Assembly: GCF_900107255.1 (NCBI RefSeq)
Contig: NZ_FNPH01000001.1
Coordinates: 62,001 to 126,000, forward strand
Source: Micromonospora pattaloongensis
GTDB taxonomy: Bacteria > Actinomycetota > Actinomycetes > Mycobacteriales > Micromonosporaceae
Direction of reading: 5' to 3'
DNA length: 64,000 nucleotides
The notes under the pieces were generated by a model. That model worked only from the letters and a program-made list of their open reading frames with translations, was not told the DNA's origin and did no database searches. Shown here piece after piece: positions 48,387 to 57,909 of the stretch (position 1 is its first letter; every line of letters starts with the position of its first letter). A program made the position numbers and the translations under genes.

Positions 48387-49126
48387 GGGAGTTCTAGGCG
48401 GTGCCGGGCCAGCAGCGGGGGGTCGGTTAGGAGGTGGGGGGTGGGGGCGTCGGCGACGATGCGGCCCGCGTCGAGGATGACGGAGCGCTCGCAGAGCTCC
48501 AGCGCGTACGGCAGGTCGTGGGTGACCATGAGCAGGGTCACCGGCAGCGCCCGGAGGATCCCGGCGAGCTCGCGGCGCGAGGCCGGGTCGAGGTTGGACG
48601 AGGGCTCGTCCAACACCAGGATCTCCGGACGCATCGCCAGCACGGTGGCGACCGCCACCCGGCGGCGCTGCCCGAACGACAGGTGGTGCGGGGCCCGGTC
48701 ACGGTGCTCCGTCATGCCGACCGCCGCCAGCGCCTCGTCGACCCGCGCCGCCAGCTCCGCGCCGCGCAGCCCGAGATTCGCCGGGCCGAACGCGACATCC
48801 TCCCCCACCGTCGGCAGGAAGAGCTGATCGTCGGGGTCCTGGAAGACGATCCCCACCCGGCGCCGGATCTCCGCGAGCGTGCGCCGGTCCCGGTCGACGG
48901 TGAGCCCGGCCACCGATACGACGCCGCCGCCACCGCCCAGGACGCCGTTCAGGTGCAGGACCAGCGTGGTCTTGCCGGCGCCGTTTGGGCCCAGCAACGC
49001 GACCCGCTCGCCGCGGGCCACGGTCAGATCGACCCCGTCCAGCGCGACGTGCCCGTCGGGGTAGGCGTAGCGCACCCCGCGCACGTCCAGGGACGGGGTG
49101 GTCCCCCCGGCGAGCTCCACGCCCAT
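48350..49126 (-). CDS. cbiO: Cobalt/nickel ECF transporter ATPase
   Basis: A 258-residue ABC ATPase of the energy-coupling-factor type. Walker A is LLGPNGAGKTT, the Q-loop VFQDPDDQLF (DDQLF is typical of CbiO), the signature HLSFGQRRRVAVATVLA, Walker B ILVLDEPSSNLD and the switch His MVTHD. ATG at 49126 follows GGGAG; ATG at 49141 is an alternative. It is the last gene of the cbiM-N-Q-O operon and would energise import of Ni2+ or Co2+. The Nur box upstream of cbiM favours nickel. Confidence 0.94.
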   Translation of the reverse strand: MGVELAGGTTPSLDVRGVRYAYPDGHVALDGVDLTVARGERVALLGPNGAGKTTLVLHLNGVLGGGGGVVSVAGLTVDRDRRTLAEIRRRVGIVFQDPDDQLFLPTVGEDVAFGPANLGLRGAELAARVDEALAAVGMTEHRDRAPHHLSFGQRRRVAVATVLAMRPEILVLDEPSSNLDPASRRELAGILRALPVTLLMVTHDLPYALELCERSVILDAGRIVADAPTPHLLTDPPLLARHRLELPYGFTPPLPAPH

Positions 49127-49167
49127 CGCTGCTCCCGTCATGTCAGGACGGCCGTCGGCGCGGCGGC

Positions 49168-49953
49168 TCAGCGGAGAACCGTCGCCGCGACGGCGATCGT
49201 CGCCGCGGCGAGCGGTACGACCGCCGCGGCGACCCATTGTCCCGCGGTCGCGACGCCGGTCGCGTGCCAGGCCGCCGGCATCCGACCGTCGTACCCCCGC
49301 GAGACCATCGCCAGGTAGACCCGCTCGCCCCGCTCGAACGCGCGCAGGAACAGCGCACCCACCCCGGCCGCGAAGCCGCGCAGCTGCCACAGGAACCGCG
49401 GGTCGTCGCCGCGGGAGATCCGCGCCACCCGCATCCGCCGCGCCTCAGCGGCGAGCACGTCGAGATAACGCAGCATGAAGGTGGCGATCTGGGTGAGGAT
49501 CTGGGGGCACCGCAGCCGGTCCAGCCCGACGATCAGGTCGCGGGACGTGGTGGTGGCGGCCAGGATCAGCGACGCCAGCACCCCGAGCGTCCCCTTCGCC
49601 AGGATGTTCCAGCCGCCGTACAGCCCCTCGACCGACAGCCGCAGCCCGAGCCAGTCGACCCGCTCGCCGCCGGCCAGGAACGGCAGCGCCAGCGCGAACA
49701 CGACGAACGGCAGCTCGATCAGGGCGCGCTTCGCCAGCCAGCCGGCCGGGATCCGGCCGAGCGCCGCGACCGCGACGATCAGCGCGGCGTAGCCGGCGAA
49801 GGCCCAGAGCGCCTCCCGCGGGGTGACGACCACCACGAGGGTGTACGCCGCCATCGCCGCGATCTTCACCTCGGGCGGCAGCCGGTGCAGCACGCCGTCG
49901 CGTTCCAGGTGCAGCACGTGCGCGTGCCCCTGCCCCGTCTCCGCAGCTCCCAT
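49168..49953 (-). CDS. cbiQ: Cobalt/nickel ECF transporter transmembrane protein
   Basis: A 261-residue T-component of an ECF transporter. It has membrane helices at the N-terminal half (VKIAAMAAYTLVVVVTPREALWAFAGYAALIVAVAAL, RALIELPFVVFALALPFLAGG) and the coupling-helix motifs ARRMRVARISRG and ERGERVYLAMVSRGYDGR (the Ala-Arg-Gly type signatures that dock on CbiO). An N-terminal HAHVLHLERDGVLHRLPPE segment is His-rich. It lies between cbiN-like and cbiO genes. Confidence 0.93.
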   Translation of the reverse strand: MGAAETGQGHAHVLHLERDGVLHRLPPEVKIAAMAAYTLVVVVTPREALWAFAGYAALIVAVAALGRIPAGWLAKRALIELPFVVFALALPFLAGGERVDWLGLRLSVEGLYGGWNILAKGTLGVLASLILAATTTSRDLIVGLDRLRCPQILTQIATFMLRYLDVLAAEARRMRVARISRGDDPRFLWQLRGFAAGVGALFLRAFERGERVYLAMVSRGYDGRMPAAWHATGVATAGQWVAAAVVPLAAATIAVAATVLR

Positions 49954-49958
49954 CGACG

Positions 49959-50306
49959 CTATTCCGGCGTCGGCGTGCGGCGGCCGCGCGCCAACCAGAA
50001 GACGCCGCCGCCGACCGCGAAGGTGAGCAGCACGCCGGCCACGCCGGAGATCGCCGTGGCGAGGTACGGGTTCTGCACGCCGCGCAGCGCGTAGTCGGCG
50101 AACGGGCTGTCGCCCAGCTCATGATCCTTCGCGTTGCTCGCCATGCACGTCCCGCCGGTGATCTCGCCGTGCGCGTCGACCGTGCAGCCCTTCGTGGACG
50201 CCGAGTCGAGCCCGTCCGGCGAGCCGGAGGCGAAGTTGCTCACCACGCCGGCGAGCAGGAGCGACACCAGCAGGCCGCTCAGGACGAACCACGTCGTGCG
50301 CTTCAC
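49959..50306 (-). CDS. CbiN-like PDGLE-domain protein of the nickel/cobalt transporter
   Basis: A 115-residue protein with two membrane helices (about 5-25 and 80-105) flanking an extracytoplasmic loop containing SPDGLDSAS, the PDGLE-type motif, and a Cys pair (GCTVDAHGEITGGTCMAS). In Ni/Co ECF transporters this part (CbiN or the NikN/PDGLE unit) activates the CbiM subunit. Here it is separate from cbiM, overlapping it by 4 bp. Confidence 0.88.
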   Translation of the reverse strand: MKRTTWFVLSGLLVSLLLAGVVSNFASGSPDGLDSASTKGCTVDAHGEITGGTCMASNAKDHELGDSPFADYALRGVQNPYLATAISGVAGVLLTFAVGGGVFWLARGRRTPTPE

Positions 50307-51037
50307 GCCACACCTCCGGGCGTCGGCACCGGGCGCGCCGGCGCGGGCGGGGCGACCGCGTCGCGGCGCAGGCCGCGCAGCGCGTACACCAGGTCGGGGC
50401 GGGTCCTGGCGACCGTGACCACCGTGGTCGCGGCGATCAGCCCCTCGCCGATGCCGATCAGCGTGTGGGTGCCGGCCATCGCCATCGCGATCTCGCCGAG
50501 GCCGTAGCTCTCCAGCCGGGTGGTGCCGCCGAGGGCGTACTGCACGACGAAGCTCAGCGACGCGGCGACCACGCTGACCACCGACGCGGCGAAGGCGGTG
50601 ACCGCCAGGCCGGTCGGGGTGCGCGGCAGGACCCGCAGCAAGAGCGCGATCAGCGCGTACGCCGCCGCGGTGCCGACCAGCGCCATGTTGGTGACGTTCG
50701 GGCCGATCGCGGTGACCCCGCCGTCGGCGAAGACCAGTGCCTGCACGATCAGCACCACCGACACGCAGAGCGCGCCGACCCAGGGCCCGACCAGCAGCGC
50801 GGCCAGCGCCCCGCCGACCAGGTGGCCGCTGACGCCGGGCAGCACCGGGAAGTTGAGCATCTGGACGGCGAAGATGAAGGCCGCGACCAGTCCGGCCATC
50901 GGCGCGAGCCGATCGTCGAGGTCACGCCGGCCGCGGACCACGCAGAAGCCGAAGGTGACGGCGGCGAGCACGGCGTACCCGAGGCTGACGGGGGCGTCGA
51001 GCACCCCGTTCTGGATGTGTAGCGCGAGCTCGTTCAC
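50303..51037 (-). CDS. cbiM: Cobalt/nickel ECF transporter substrate-binding subunit
   Basis: A 244-residue S-component. It begins MNELALHIQNGVLDAPVSLG; His at position 7 (with Met1) is the N-terminal metal-binding element of CbiM/NikM. It continues with AFIFAVQMLNFPVLPGVSGHLVGGALAALLVGP (the conserved SGHLVGG), AIGPNVTNMALVGT and a C-terminal Pro/Ala-rich tail. About seven helices. It is first in the operon; the Nur-type box at 51094-51110 lies 57 bp upstream, so repression by nickel-bound Nur is expected. Confidence 0.94.
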   Translation of the reverse strand: MNELALHIQNGVLDAPVSLGYAVLAAVTFGFCVVRGRRDLDDRLAPMAGLVAAFIFAVQMLNFPVLPGVSGHLVGGALAALLVGPWVGALCVSVVLIVQALVFADGGVTAIGPNVTNMALVGTAAAYALIALLLRVLPRTPTGLAVTAFAASVVSVVAASLSFVVQYALGGTTRLESYGLGEIAMAMAGTHTLIGIGEGLIAATTVVTVARTRPDLVYALRGLRRDAVAPPAPARPVPTPGGVA

Positions 51038-51093
51038 TGGCCCCTCCCCTGGCGTTCCCGACCGATCGTCAGCCTATTTCCCCACGCTCGTTG

Positions 51094-51110
51094 TTGCCAA
51101 GTTATTGCAA
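51094..51110. promoter_or_regulatory. Nur (nickel uptake regulator) box
   Basis: TTGCCA-N5-TTGCAA (51094-51099 and 51105-51110) matches the Nur consensus TTGCAA-N5-TTGCAA of streptomycetes in 11 of 12 fixed positions. It sits in the 127-bp gap between the cbiM operon and the divergent peroxiredoxin gene; nickel transporter control is the natural reading. Confidence 0.75.
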
Positions 51111-51152
51111 TAAGCCGGATGCCCGTCCCCGAACGCCCGCCGCACGCGCCGG

Positions 51153-51167
51153 TAGGGTTTGCGCATG
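51153..51167 (+). promoter_or_regulatory. Putative leaderless promoter -10 of the peroxiredoxin gene
   Basis: TAGGGT at 51153-51158 stands six bases before ATG 51165 and no ribosome binding site is present, the same layout as at 38615. Confidence 0.5.
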
Positions 51168-51632
51168 ACCCGACTCGCGCCCGGCGACCCCGCGCCCGAC
51201 TTCTCGCTCCCCACCGACACCGGCGAGACGCTCTCCCTCAAGGAACTGCGCGGCCGCAAGGTCGTGCTCTACGCGTACCCGGCCGCGATGACCCCCGGCT
51301 GCACCAAGCAGGCCTGCGACTTCCGCGACTCGCTCGCCTCGCTGCAGGCCTCCGGGTACGAGGTCGTCGGCATCTCCCCCGACAAGCCCGCGAAGCTGGC
51401 GACGTTCCGGGAGCGCGACGCGCTGACCTTCCCGCTCGTCTCCGACGCCGACAAGGCGGTGCTGACCGCGTACGGGGCGTTCGGCGAGAAGCAGCTCTAC
51501 GGCAAGACGGTGACCGGGGTGATCCGCTCGACCTTCGTGATCGACGAGGACGGGAAGATCGAGAAGGCGCTGTACAACGTCAAGGCCACCGGGCACGTCG
51601 CCAAGCTCCGCCGGGACCTGGGCCTGGACTGA
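51165..51632 (+). CDS. bcp: Peroxiredoxin (Bcp/PrxQ type)
   Basis: A 155-residue thioredoxin-dependent peroxiredoxin. PGDPAPDFSLPTDTGETLSLKELRGRKVVLYAYPAAMTPGCTKQACDFRD contains the peroxidatic Cys in TPGCT and the resolving Cys five residues later (CTKQAC), the PrxQ arrangement. GISPDKPAKLATF and the conserved Arg (VIRSTFVID) follow. It reduces hydroperoxides in the cytoplasm. ATG at 51165 is favoured by the -10 element just before it. Confidence 0.95.
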   Translation: MTRLAPGDPAPDFSLPTDTGETLSLKELRGRKVVLYAYPAAMTPGCTKQACDFRDSLASLQASGYEVVGISPDKPAKLATFRERDALTFPLVSDADKAVLTAYGAFGEKQLYGKTVTGVIRSTFVIDEDGKIEKALYNVKATGHVAKLRRDLGLD

Positions 51633-51699
51633 CCGCGCCGCTCGTCGGCGGCTCGGCGGTCAACCGGTCTCGGCCGACACGCTCTAGACTTTCCCCCAC

Positions 51700-51781
51700 G
51701 CGGGAGTGGCGGAATTGGCAGACGCGCGGGATTTAGGTTCCCGTGCCTTCGGGCGTAGGGGTTCAAGTCCCCTCTTCCGCA
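51700..51781 (+). tRNA. tRNA-Leu (anticodon TAG)
   Basis: An 82-nt class II tRNA: acceptor GCGGGAG/CTTCCGC, anticodon loop TTTAGGT (anticodon TAG), long variable arm (GTGCCTTCGGGCGTA) as required for Leu, T-loop TTCAAGT. CCA is not encoded. The hairpin at 51793-51833 follows. Confidence 0.95.
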
Positions 51782-51792
51782 CGACGACGCAC

Positions 51793-51833
51793 CGGCCCGG
51801 CCGAACGATCCGCACGATCCTCCGGCCGGGCCG
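51793..51833 (+). terminator. Terminator of tRNA-Leu
   Basis: Perfect 11-base arms CGGCCCGGCCG/CGGCCGGGCCG (51793-51803 and 51823-51833) with a 19-base loop, 11 bp past the tRNA end. Confidence 0.7.
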
Positions 51834-51906
51834 CGCGTTGTTAGGTGCGACACGGATGACCGCGACCGCCGTGGTTGCGTCCGCTGTGCGGTGAAGGATG
51901 GCGGGC

Positions 51907-52425
51907 ATGGAGCTGCGATTCGTCCTCGATCCCGAGCTCACCGTCGATCTGCGGGAGCAGATCATCTCGCTGTGGACCGACGTGACCAACGCCGGCGGGG
52001 CCGTCGGCTTCGTCGCGCCGGTCACCCGGGACGAGGTGCGGGTCACCGCCGACGCCACGTTCGCGGGCGTCGCGGAGGGGCACGACCGCCTGCTGATCGG
52101 GTACGAGGACGGCCGGCTCGTCGCGCTGCTCTTCTTCACCGGCAACCGGTTCGCGCTCAAGGAGCACTTCTGCGTCCTCAAGCGCGTGATGGTGCACCCC
52201 GACTGCCAGGGGCGCGGGTACGGCGTCGCGCTGATGCGGGAGGCCGAGCGCCTCGCGCGCGGCTTCGGGTTGGCGGCGCTGCACATCACGGCGCGCGGCG
52301 GGCTCGGCCTGGAGGCGTTCTACGAGCGCTGCGGCTACAAGGAGGTCGGCCGGCTGCCGGGGGCGCTGCGGGTGGCGCCCGGCGACGACCGCGACGAGGT
52401 GCTGATGTGGCTGGCGCTGGCCTGA
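51907..52425 (+). CDS. GNAT-family N-acetyltransferase
   Basis: A 172-residue acetyltransferase. Motif A VLKRVMVHPDCQGRGYGVALMREAERLARGFG gives the acetyl-CoA pyrophosphate loop (Q-x-x-G-x-G/A), followed by ALHITARGGLGLEAFYERCGYKEVGRLPGAL, the usual C-terminal strand and LxxFYERxGY motif. The N-terminal half (LREQIISLWTDVTNAGGAVGF) resembles GNATs annotated with broad substrate range. The acceptor is unknown. ATG at 51907 has AAGGA at proper distance; 51898 is an alternative. Confidence 0.9.
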   Translation: MELRFVLDPELTVDLREQIISLWTDVTNAGGAVGFVAPVTRDEVRVTADATFAGVAEGHDRLLIGYEDGRLVALLFFTGNRFALKEHFCVLKRVMVHPDCQGRGYGVALMREAERLARGFGLAALHITARGGLGLEAFYERCGYKEVGRLPGALRVAPGDDRDEVLMWLALA

Positions 52426-52456
52426 GCCGGGTCCGCGCAACCGATCGGAGACAGAA

Positions 52457-53272
52457 CTAGGGCTGCGGCTCCAGGGGGTCGCCGACCGCGATCGGGCCGG
52501 TGCCGTCGGGAATGAGGTAGAGGCCGAACATCAGGTCCTGGTCGACGTTGCGGTGCTCGCCCAGGACGCGCAGCGGCTGCCGCCCCCGCTCGCCGGTCTC
52601 CTGGTCGGTGGTGGTCACGACGCAGCGATCGCACGGCTTGACCGCGCGGAACAGCACGTCACCGATCCGCAGCCGCCGGCCCACCCAGTCGTCCTCGGCC
52701 CACGGCGCCGCCCCGGCGACCACGACGTTGGGGCGGAACCGGGTCATCGGCAGCGGCCCTTCGACGTCGCCCGACTCGAACAGCCAGCCGTTGAGCGCGT
52801 CGAGCGAGGCGGCGTTGCCGAGCAGCAGCGGGTAGCTGTCGGCGAAGCTGACCCGGTCGGTCGGCCCGCTGTACGCCGGGTCGATGGGGCGGCGGGTCGG
52901 GTCGTGGAGCCAGACCAGCCGCACCGGCCGACCGAGCAGCGCGCTGAACCACTCGTCGGCGGCGGCCCCGGCGCGGGTCGCGGCCAGCGTGGACGACCAG
53001 ACCGTCACGTCGATCAGGTCGCCGTCGTCGGGGCGCGGCACGCGCAGCTCCGGCCGGCCGCCGGCGTGGACGGCCAGGCCGCCGTCCGGCTGCGGCACCG
53101 GCTGGATCCGGGCCAGCAGCGGGATGTCGCGCTGCGTCAGCGCGCGCCCGTCGGGCCGCACCAGCAGCCACCGCCGGTCGCCCGCCAGGCCCCACGGCTC
53201 CACCTGCGCGCCGTCGTGGTCGAGCCGGTGACAGCCCTTGATCGGGTAGGTGTGCAGCGACTCGATCCGCAT
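52457..53272 (-). CDS. MOSC-domain protein (molybdenum-cofactor sulfurase C-terminal type)
   Basis: A 271-residue protein with an N-terminal MOSC_N beta-barrel (MRIESLHTYPIKGCHRLDHDGAQVEPWGLAGDRRWLLVRPDG) and a MOSC domain (about 125-265): SFADSYPLLLGNAASLDALN, RFRPNVVVAG, FRAVKPCDRCVVTTTDQETGERGRQPLRVLGEHR. Cys in VKPCDRCVV is the conserved residue that binds molybdenum cofactor or sulfur in mARC/YcbX-like proteins. It probably acts in reduction of N-hydroxylated compounds or in Moco handling. GAGGGGG precedes ATG 53272. It overlaps no neighbour but lies 13 bp after the methyltransferase gene. Confidence 0.9.
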   Translation of the reverse strand: MRIESLHTYPIKGCHRLDHDGAQVEPWGLAGDRRWLLVRPDGRALTQRDIPLLARIQPVPQPDGGLAVHAGGRPELRVPRPDDGDLIDVTVWSSTLAATRAGAAADEWFSALLGRPVRLVWLHDPTRRPIDPAYSGPTDRVSFADSYPLLLGNAASLDALNGWLFESGDVEGPLPMTRFRPNVVVAGAAPWAEDDWVGRRLRIGDVLFRAVKPCDRCVVTTTDQETGERGRQPLRVLGEHRNVDQDLMFGLYLIPDGTGPIAVGDPLEPQP

Positions 53273-53285
53273 CTCGCCGGCCCCC

Positions 53286-54119
53286 TCACCAGGCCAGGCC
53301 GATGCCGTCGCCCGGGAACCAGTGGCGGGCCGGGGTCTCGCGGTAGGCGAGGAAGCGGCGGCCGGTCCGCTCGGCGTGCTGACCGAGCACGTTGGTGACC
53401 GTGACGTTGTCGGTGAGCAGGAGGGCGTCGGGCGCGAGCTTCGGCTCGATCGCCTCGAACTCGCGGCGTTCGTGCGCGACGCTGTGGTCACTGTCGTGCA
53501 GGAACATGTCGACCGGGCGGTCGAGCGCCCCGATCGAGGCGATCGAGTCGCCGATGACCAGGTCGACGACGTCGCTCCACGGGCTGGCCTTGGCGAGGTA
53601 CCCGGCCTCGGGGTTGATGTCCAGCGACGTGACCCGCCCCGGATGCCCCTCGGCGGCGTTGCGCAGCAGGGCGGCGGCGAGCACGCAGCTGCCGAGCCCC
53701 TTGTCGACGCCGGTCTCGACGACGTGGGCGGGGCGCTTGGCCCGCACGATGGCGTACCAGCCGATCCGGCGGGCGTACCGGACGTGGCGGTCGGCGAGGC
53801 CGCGGCGGGCGGAGTTCGCGGTGGTCTGCTCGATGTGCGCGCGCAGCTCGGCGTTCTGCTCGATCTCGGCGAAGTAGCCGCGCACCTGCTTGACGGGGAC
53901 GTCACAGGTGACGCTGACGAACCAGGCCAGGTGTTCGCGGCTGAGGCCGGTCAGGTCGTACGTGTAGTTGTGGTGCTCGCGGGAGGTGAAGAGCCAGCGG
54001 GCAGAGGCCCGGAGCACGCGCGCGTCGTGCCGGGCCACCCGGGCCAGCCGCTTGGGGAAGGCGGCGACCGGAGCGAGGGGGGTGCGCGCGATGGTGCGCC
54101 GGAAGTTGGTCGCGGTCAC
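53286..54119 (-). CDS. Class I SAM-dependent methyltransferase (CmcI-like)
   Basis: A 277-residue protein. A helical N-terminal region (REHHNYTYDLTGLSREHLAWFVSVTCDVP) precedes a Rossmann methyltransferase domain: PAHVVETGVDKGLGSCVLAAALL (motif I, ExGxxxG), VTSLDINPEAGYLA (motif II acidic), LVIGDSIASI, DMFLHDSDHSVAHERREFEAIEPKL (HDxxH-like metal or acid region as in cephalosporin/rhamnosyl O-methyltransferases). The substrate is unknown. It is first in a two-gene unit with the MOSC gene. Confidence 0.85.
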   Translation of the reverse strand: MTATNFRRTIARTPLAPVAAFPKRLARVARHDARVLRASARWLFTSREHHNYTYDLTGLSREHLAWFVSVTCDVPVKQVRGYFAEIEQNAELRAHIEQTTANSARRGLADRHVRYARRIGWYAIVRAKRPAHVVETGVDKGLGSCVLAAALLRNAAEGHPGRVTSLDINPEAGYLAKASPWSDVVDLVIGDSIASIGALDRPVDMFLHDSDHSVAHERREFEAIEPKLAPDALLLTDNVTVTNVLGQHAERTGRRFLAYRETPARHWFPGDGIGLAW

Positions 54120-54186
54120 TGGGCCGTTTTATCACGAACAGCGCGGGACATTGCACCCTGAATGAGTTCATGCATAGAGTCAGCGC

Positions 54187-55047
54187 GTGAATGACAACGG
54201 CGTCATGGCGGATGGGCAGGTGGAACGCGTCCTCGACCTCTTCCAGGGCGCGCGCCTGACCCCGACGCAGCGCCGGATCGCGCAGAGCCTGGTACGGCAC
54301 GCCGGCGCTGCCGCCTTCATGTCCGCCGCCGAGGTCGCCGAGCTGGCCGAGGTCAGCCAGCCGTCGGTGACCCGGTTCGCGATGGCGCTCGGCTACGACG
54401 GGTTCCCGGCGCTGCGCCGGCGGCTCCGCGACGTCGTCACCCAGGCGCCGCCCGCCGAGGGCGCGGCCGCCGGCAACGAACTGCAGCGGGCGGTTCGGGC
54501 CGAGGTCGCGAACCTGCGACACCTGGCCGACCAGCTCGCCGACCGGGAGCGGGTGGCCGCCGCCGGGGCGCTGCTCGCCGCGAGCCGCCCGCTGCCGGTG
54601 CTCGGGCTGCGCGCCGCCGCGCCGCTGGCCGCGTACTTCGCGTACTTCGCGGCCAAGGTCCACCCCGACGTGCGGGTGCTCGACTCCGGCGGCAGCCTGC
54701 TCGCCGACCGCCTCGACCAGGCCCGCGCCGCCGGGGCGGGCGCGCTGCTCGCCATCGTGCTGCCGCGGTACCCGCGGGAGGCGATCGAGGCGCTGCGCGA
54801 GGCGCGGGACGCCGGGCTCGCCATCGTCGCCATCACCGACTCGGCGATCAGCCCCGCCGCCGAACTGGCCGACATCGCGTTGCCGGCCGCGGTCGGCGCC
54901 CAGCTCGTCTTCGACCTGCACACCGCGCCGATGACGCTGTCGATGGTGCTGCTGCAGGCCATCTGCGACGCCGCACCGGCCGAGGCGCAGCACCGCCTCG
55001 AGGAGTTCGAGCGCTCCGCCAACCGACGACACGTCTTCGTCAACTAG
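54187..55047 (+). CDS. MurR/RpiR-family regulator of the hut operon
   Basis: A 286-residue RpiR regulator: N-terminal HTH_6 (LTPTQRRIAQSLVRHAGAAAFMSAAEVAELAEVSQPSVTRFAMALGYDGFPALRRRLRDVV) and a C-terminal SIS-type sugar-isomerase fold (about 125-270; LLAIVLPRYPREAIEALREARDAGLAIVAITDSAISPAAELADIAL). It lies 9 bp upstream of hutU in the same direction, so it is probably the operon's regulator; RpiR proteins next to hut genes are common in actinomycetes. The effector may be urocanate or a phosphate intermediate, not determined. The start is GTG. Confidence 0.9.
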   Translation: MNDNGVMADGQVERVLDLFQGARLTPTQRRIAQSLVRHAGAAAFMSAAEVAELAEVSQPSVTRFAMALGYDGFPALRRRLRDVVTQAPPAEGAAAGNELQRAVRAEVANLRHLADQLADRERVAAAGALLAASRPLPVLGLRAAAPLAAYFAYFAAKVHPDVRVLDSGGSLLADRLDQARAAGAGALLAIVLPRYPREAIEALREARDAGLAIVAITDSAISPAAELADIALPAAVGAQLVFDLHTAPMTLSMVLLQAICDAAPAEAQHRLEEFERSANRRHVFVN

Positions 55048-55056
55048 GAGATCGCC

Positions 55057-56706
<1,650 letters not shown>

Positions 56707-56709
56707 GGC

Positions 56710-57909
56710 GTGTTCCGGGAGCTGTGGGACGAGATCGCGCCGATCGGGCGGGACCCGCGCACCGGCGGCTACCTGCGGCTGGCGTGGACCGAGCCGGAGC
56801 GGGAGCTGCGCGAGTGGTTCGCGGCCCAGGCGGCCCGGCGCGGCATGCCGGTGACCGACGACGGCAACGGCAACCTCTTCGCCTGGCTGGGCGACCCGGC
56901 CGACGGCGGCGCCGTGCTGACCGGCAGCCACTTCGACTCGGTGCCGCAGGGCGGCGGATACGACGGGCCGCTCGGCATCGTCAGCGCGTTCCTCGCCGTG
57001 GACACGCTGCTCGCCCGGGACGCGCGGCCGCGCCGACCGATCGGCGTCGTCGCGTTCGCCGAGGAGGAGGGCGGGCGCTTCGGGGTGCCGTGTCTCGGGT
57101 CGCGGCTGCTGACCGGGGCGCTCGATCCGGACCGGGCGGCGGCGCTGGTCGACCGGGACGGGGTGACGCTCGCGGCGGCGCTCGGCGCCCGACCGGCCGG
57201 CGCCGACCCGGACCTGCTGGGGAAGATCGGCGCGTTCGTCGAGCTCCACGTCGAGCAGGGGCGCGCGCTGGCCGAGGTTGACGCCCCGGTCGGGGTGGCG
57301 AGCGCGATCTGGCCGCACGGCCGCTGGCGGCTGGACTTCACCGGCGAGGGCAACCACGCCGGCACGACCCTGATGGCCGACCGCCGCGACCCGATGCTGA
57401 CGTACGCGTTCACGGTGCTGGCCGCGAACAAGGAGGCCCGGCTGCGGGGCGCACACGCCACGATGGGGCGGGTCGAGGTGACGCCGAACGCGACGAACGC
57501 GGTCCCGTCGCTGGTGCGCGGCTGGCTCGACGCCCGCGCGGCCGACGCCGCCACGCTCGACGCGCTGCTCGGCGGGGTCACCGCGAAGGCGCGGGACCGG
57601 GCCGGCCGCGACGGCACCGCGGTCAGCGTGACCCAGGAGTCGCTGACGCCGGTCGTGGAGTTCGACAACGCCCTGCGCGGCCGGCTCGGCGCCGCGGTCG
57701 CCGCCCGGACCGGGCTGCGCGTCCCGGTGCTGCCGACCGGGGCCGGGCACGACGCCGGGGTGCTCTCCGGGCACCTGCCCACCGCGATGCTCTTCGTGCG
57801 CAACCCGACCGGGGTGTCGCACTCCCCCGCCGAGACGGCCGGCGACGACGACTGCGTCGCCGGTGTCGAGGCGCTCGCCGCCGCGCTCGGGGAGCTGGCA
57901 TGCGACTGA
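56710..57909 (+). CDS. M20-family amidohydrolase (allantoate/carbamoylase type) in the hut operon
   Basis: A 399-residue di-metal M20 hydrolase: [26 protein letters not shown] (His and Asp metal ligands), [17 protein letters not shown] (Glu pair), [15 protein letters not shown] (His-x-Glu) and the C-terminal [28 protein letters not shown] (His). Relatives act on N-carbamoyl-amino acids or allantoate. Its place between hutU and hutF, and the lack of a hutG-type N-formylglutamate deformylase, suggest it removes the formyl group of N-formyl-L-glutamate, the product of HutF. GTG start 3 bp after hutU; it overlaps hutF by 10 bp. Confidence 0.85.
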   Translation: MFRELWDEIAPIGRDPRTGGYLRLAWTEPERELREWFAAQAARRGMPVTDDGNGNLFAWLGDPADGGAVLTGSHFDSVPQGGGYDGPLGIVSAFLAVDTLLARDARPRRPIGVVAFAEEEGGRFGVPCLGSRLLTGALDPDRAAALVDRDGVTLAAALGARPAGADPDLLGKIGAFVELHVEQGRALAEVDAPVGVASAIWPHGRWRLDFTGEGNHAGTTLMADRRDPMLTYAFTVLAANKEARLRGAHATMGRVEVTPNATNAVPSLVRGWLDARAADAATLDALLGGVTAKARDRAGRDGTAVSVTQESLTPVVEFDNALRGRLGAAVAARTGLRVPVLPTGAGHDAGVLSGHLPTAMLFVRNPTGVSHSPAETAGDDDCVAGVEALAAALGELACD

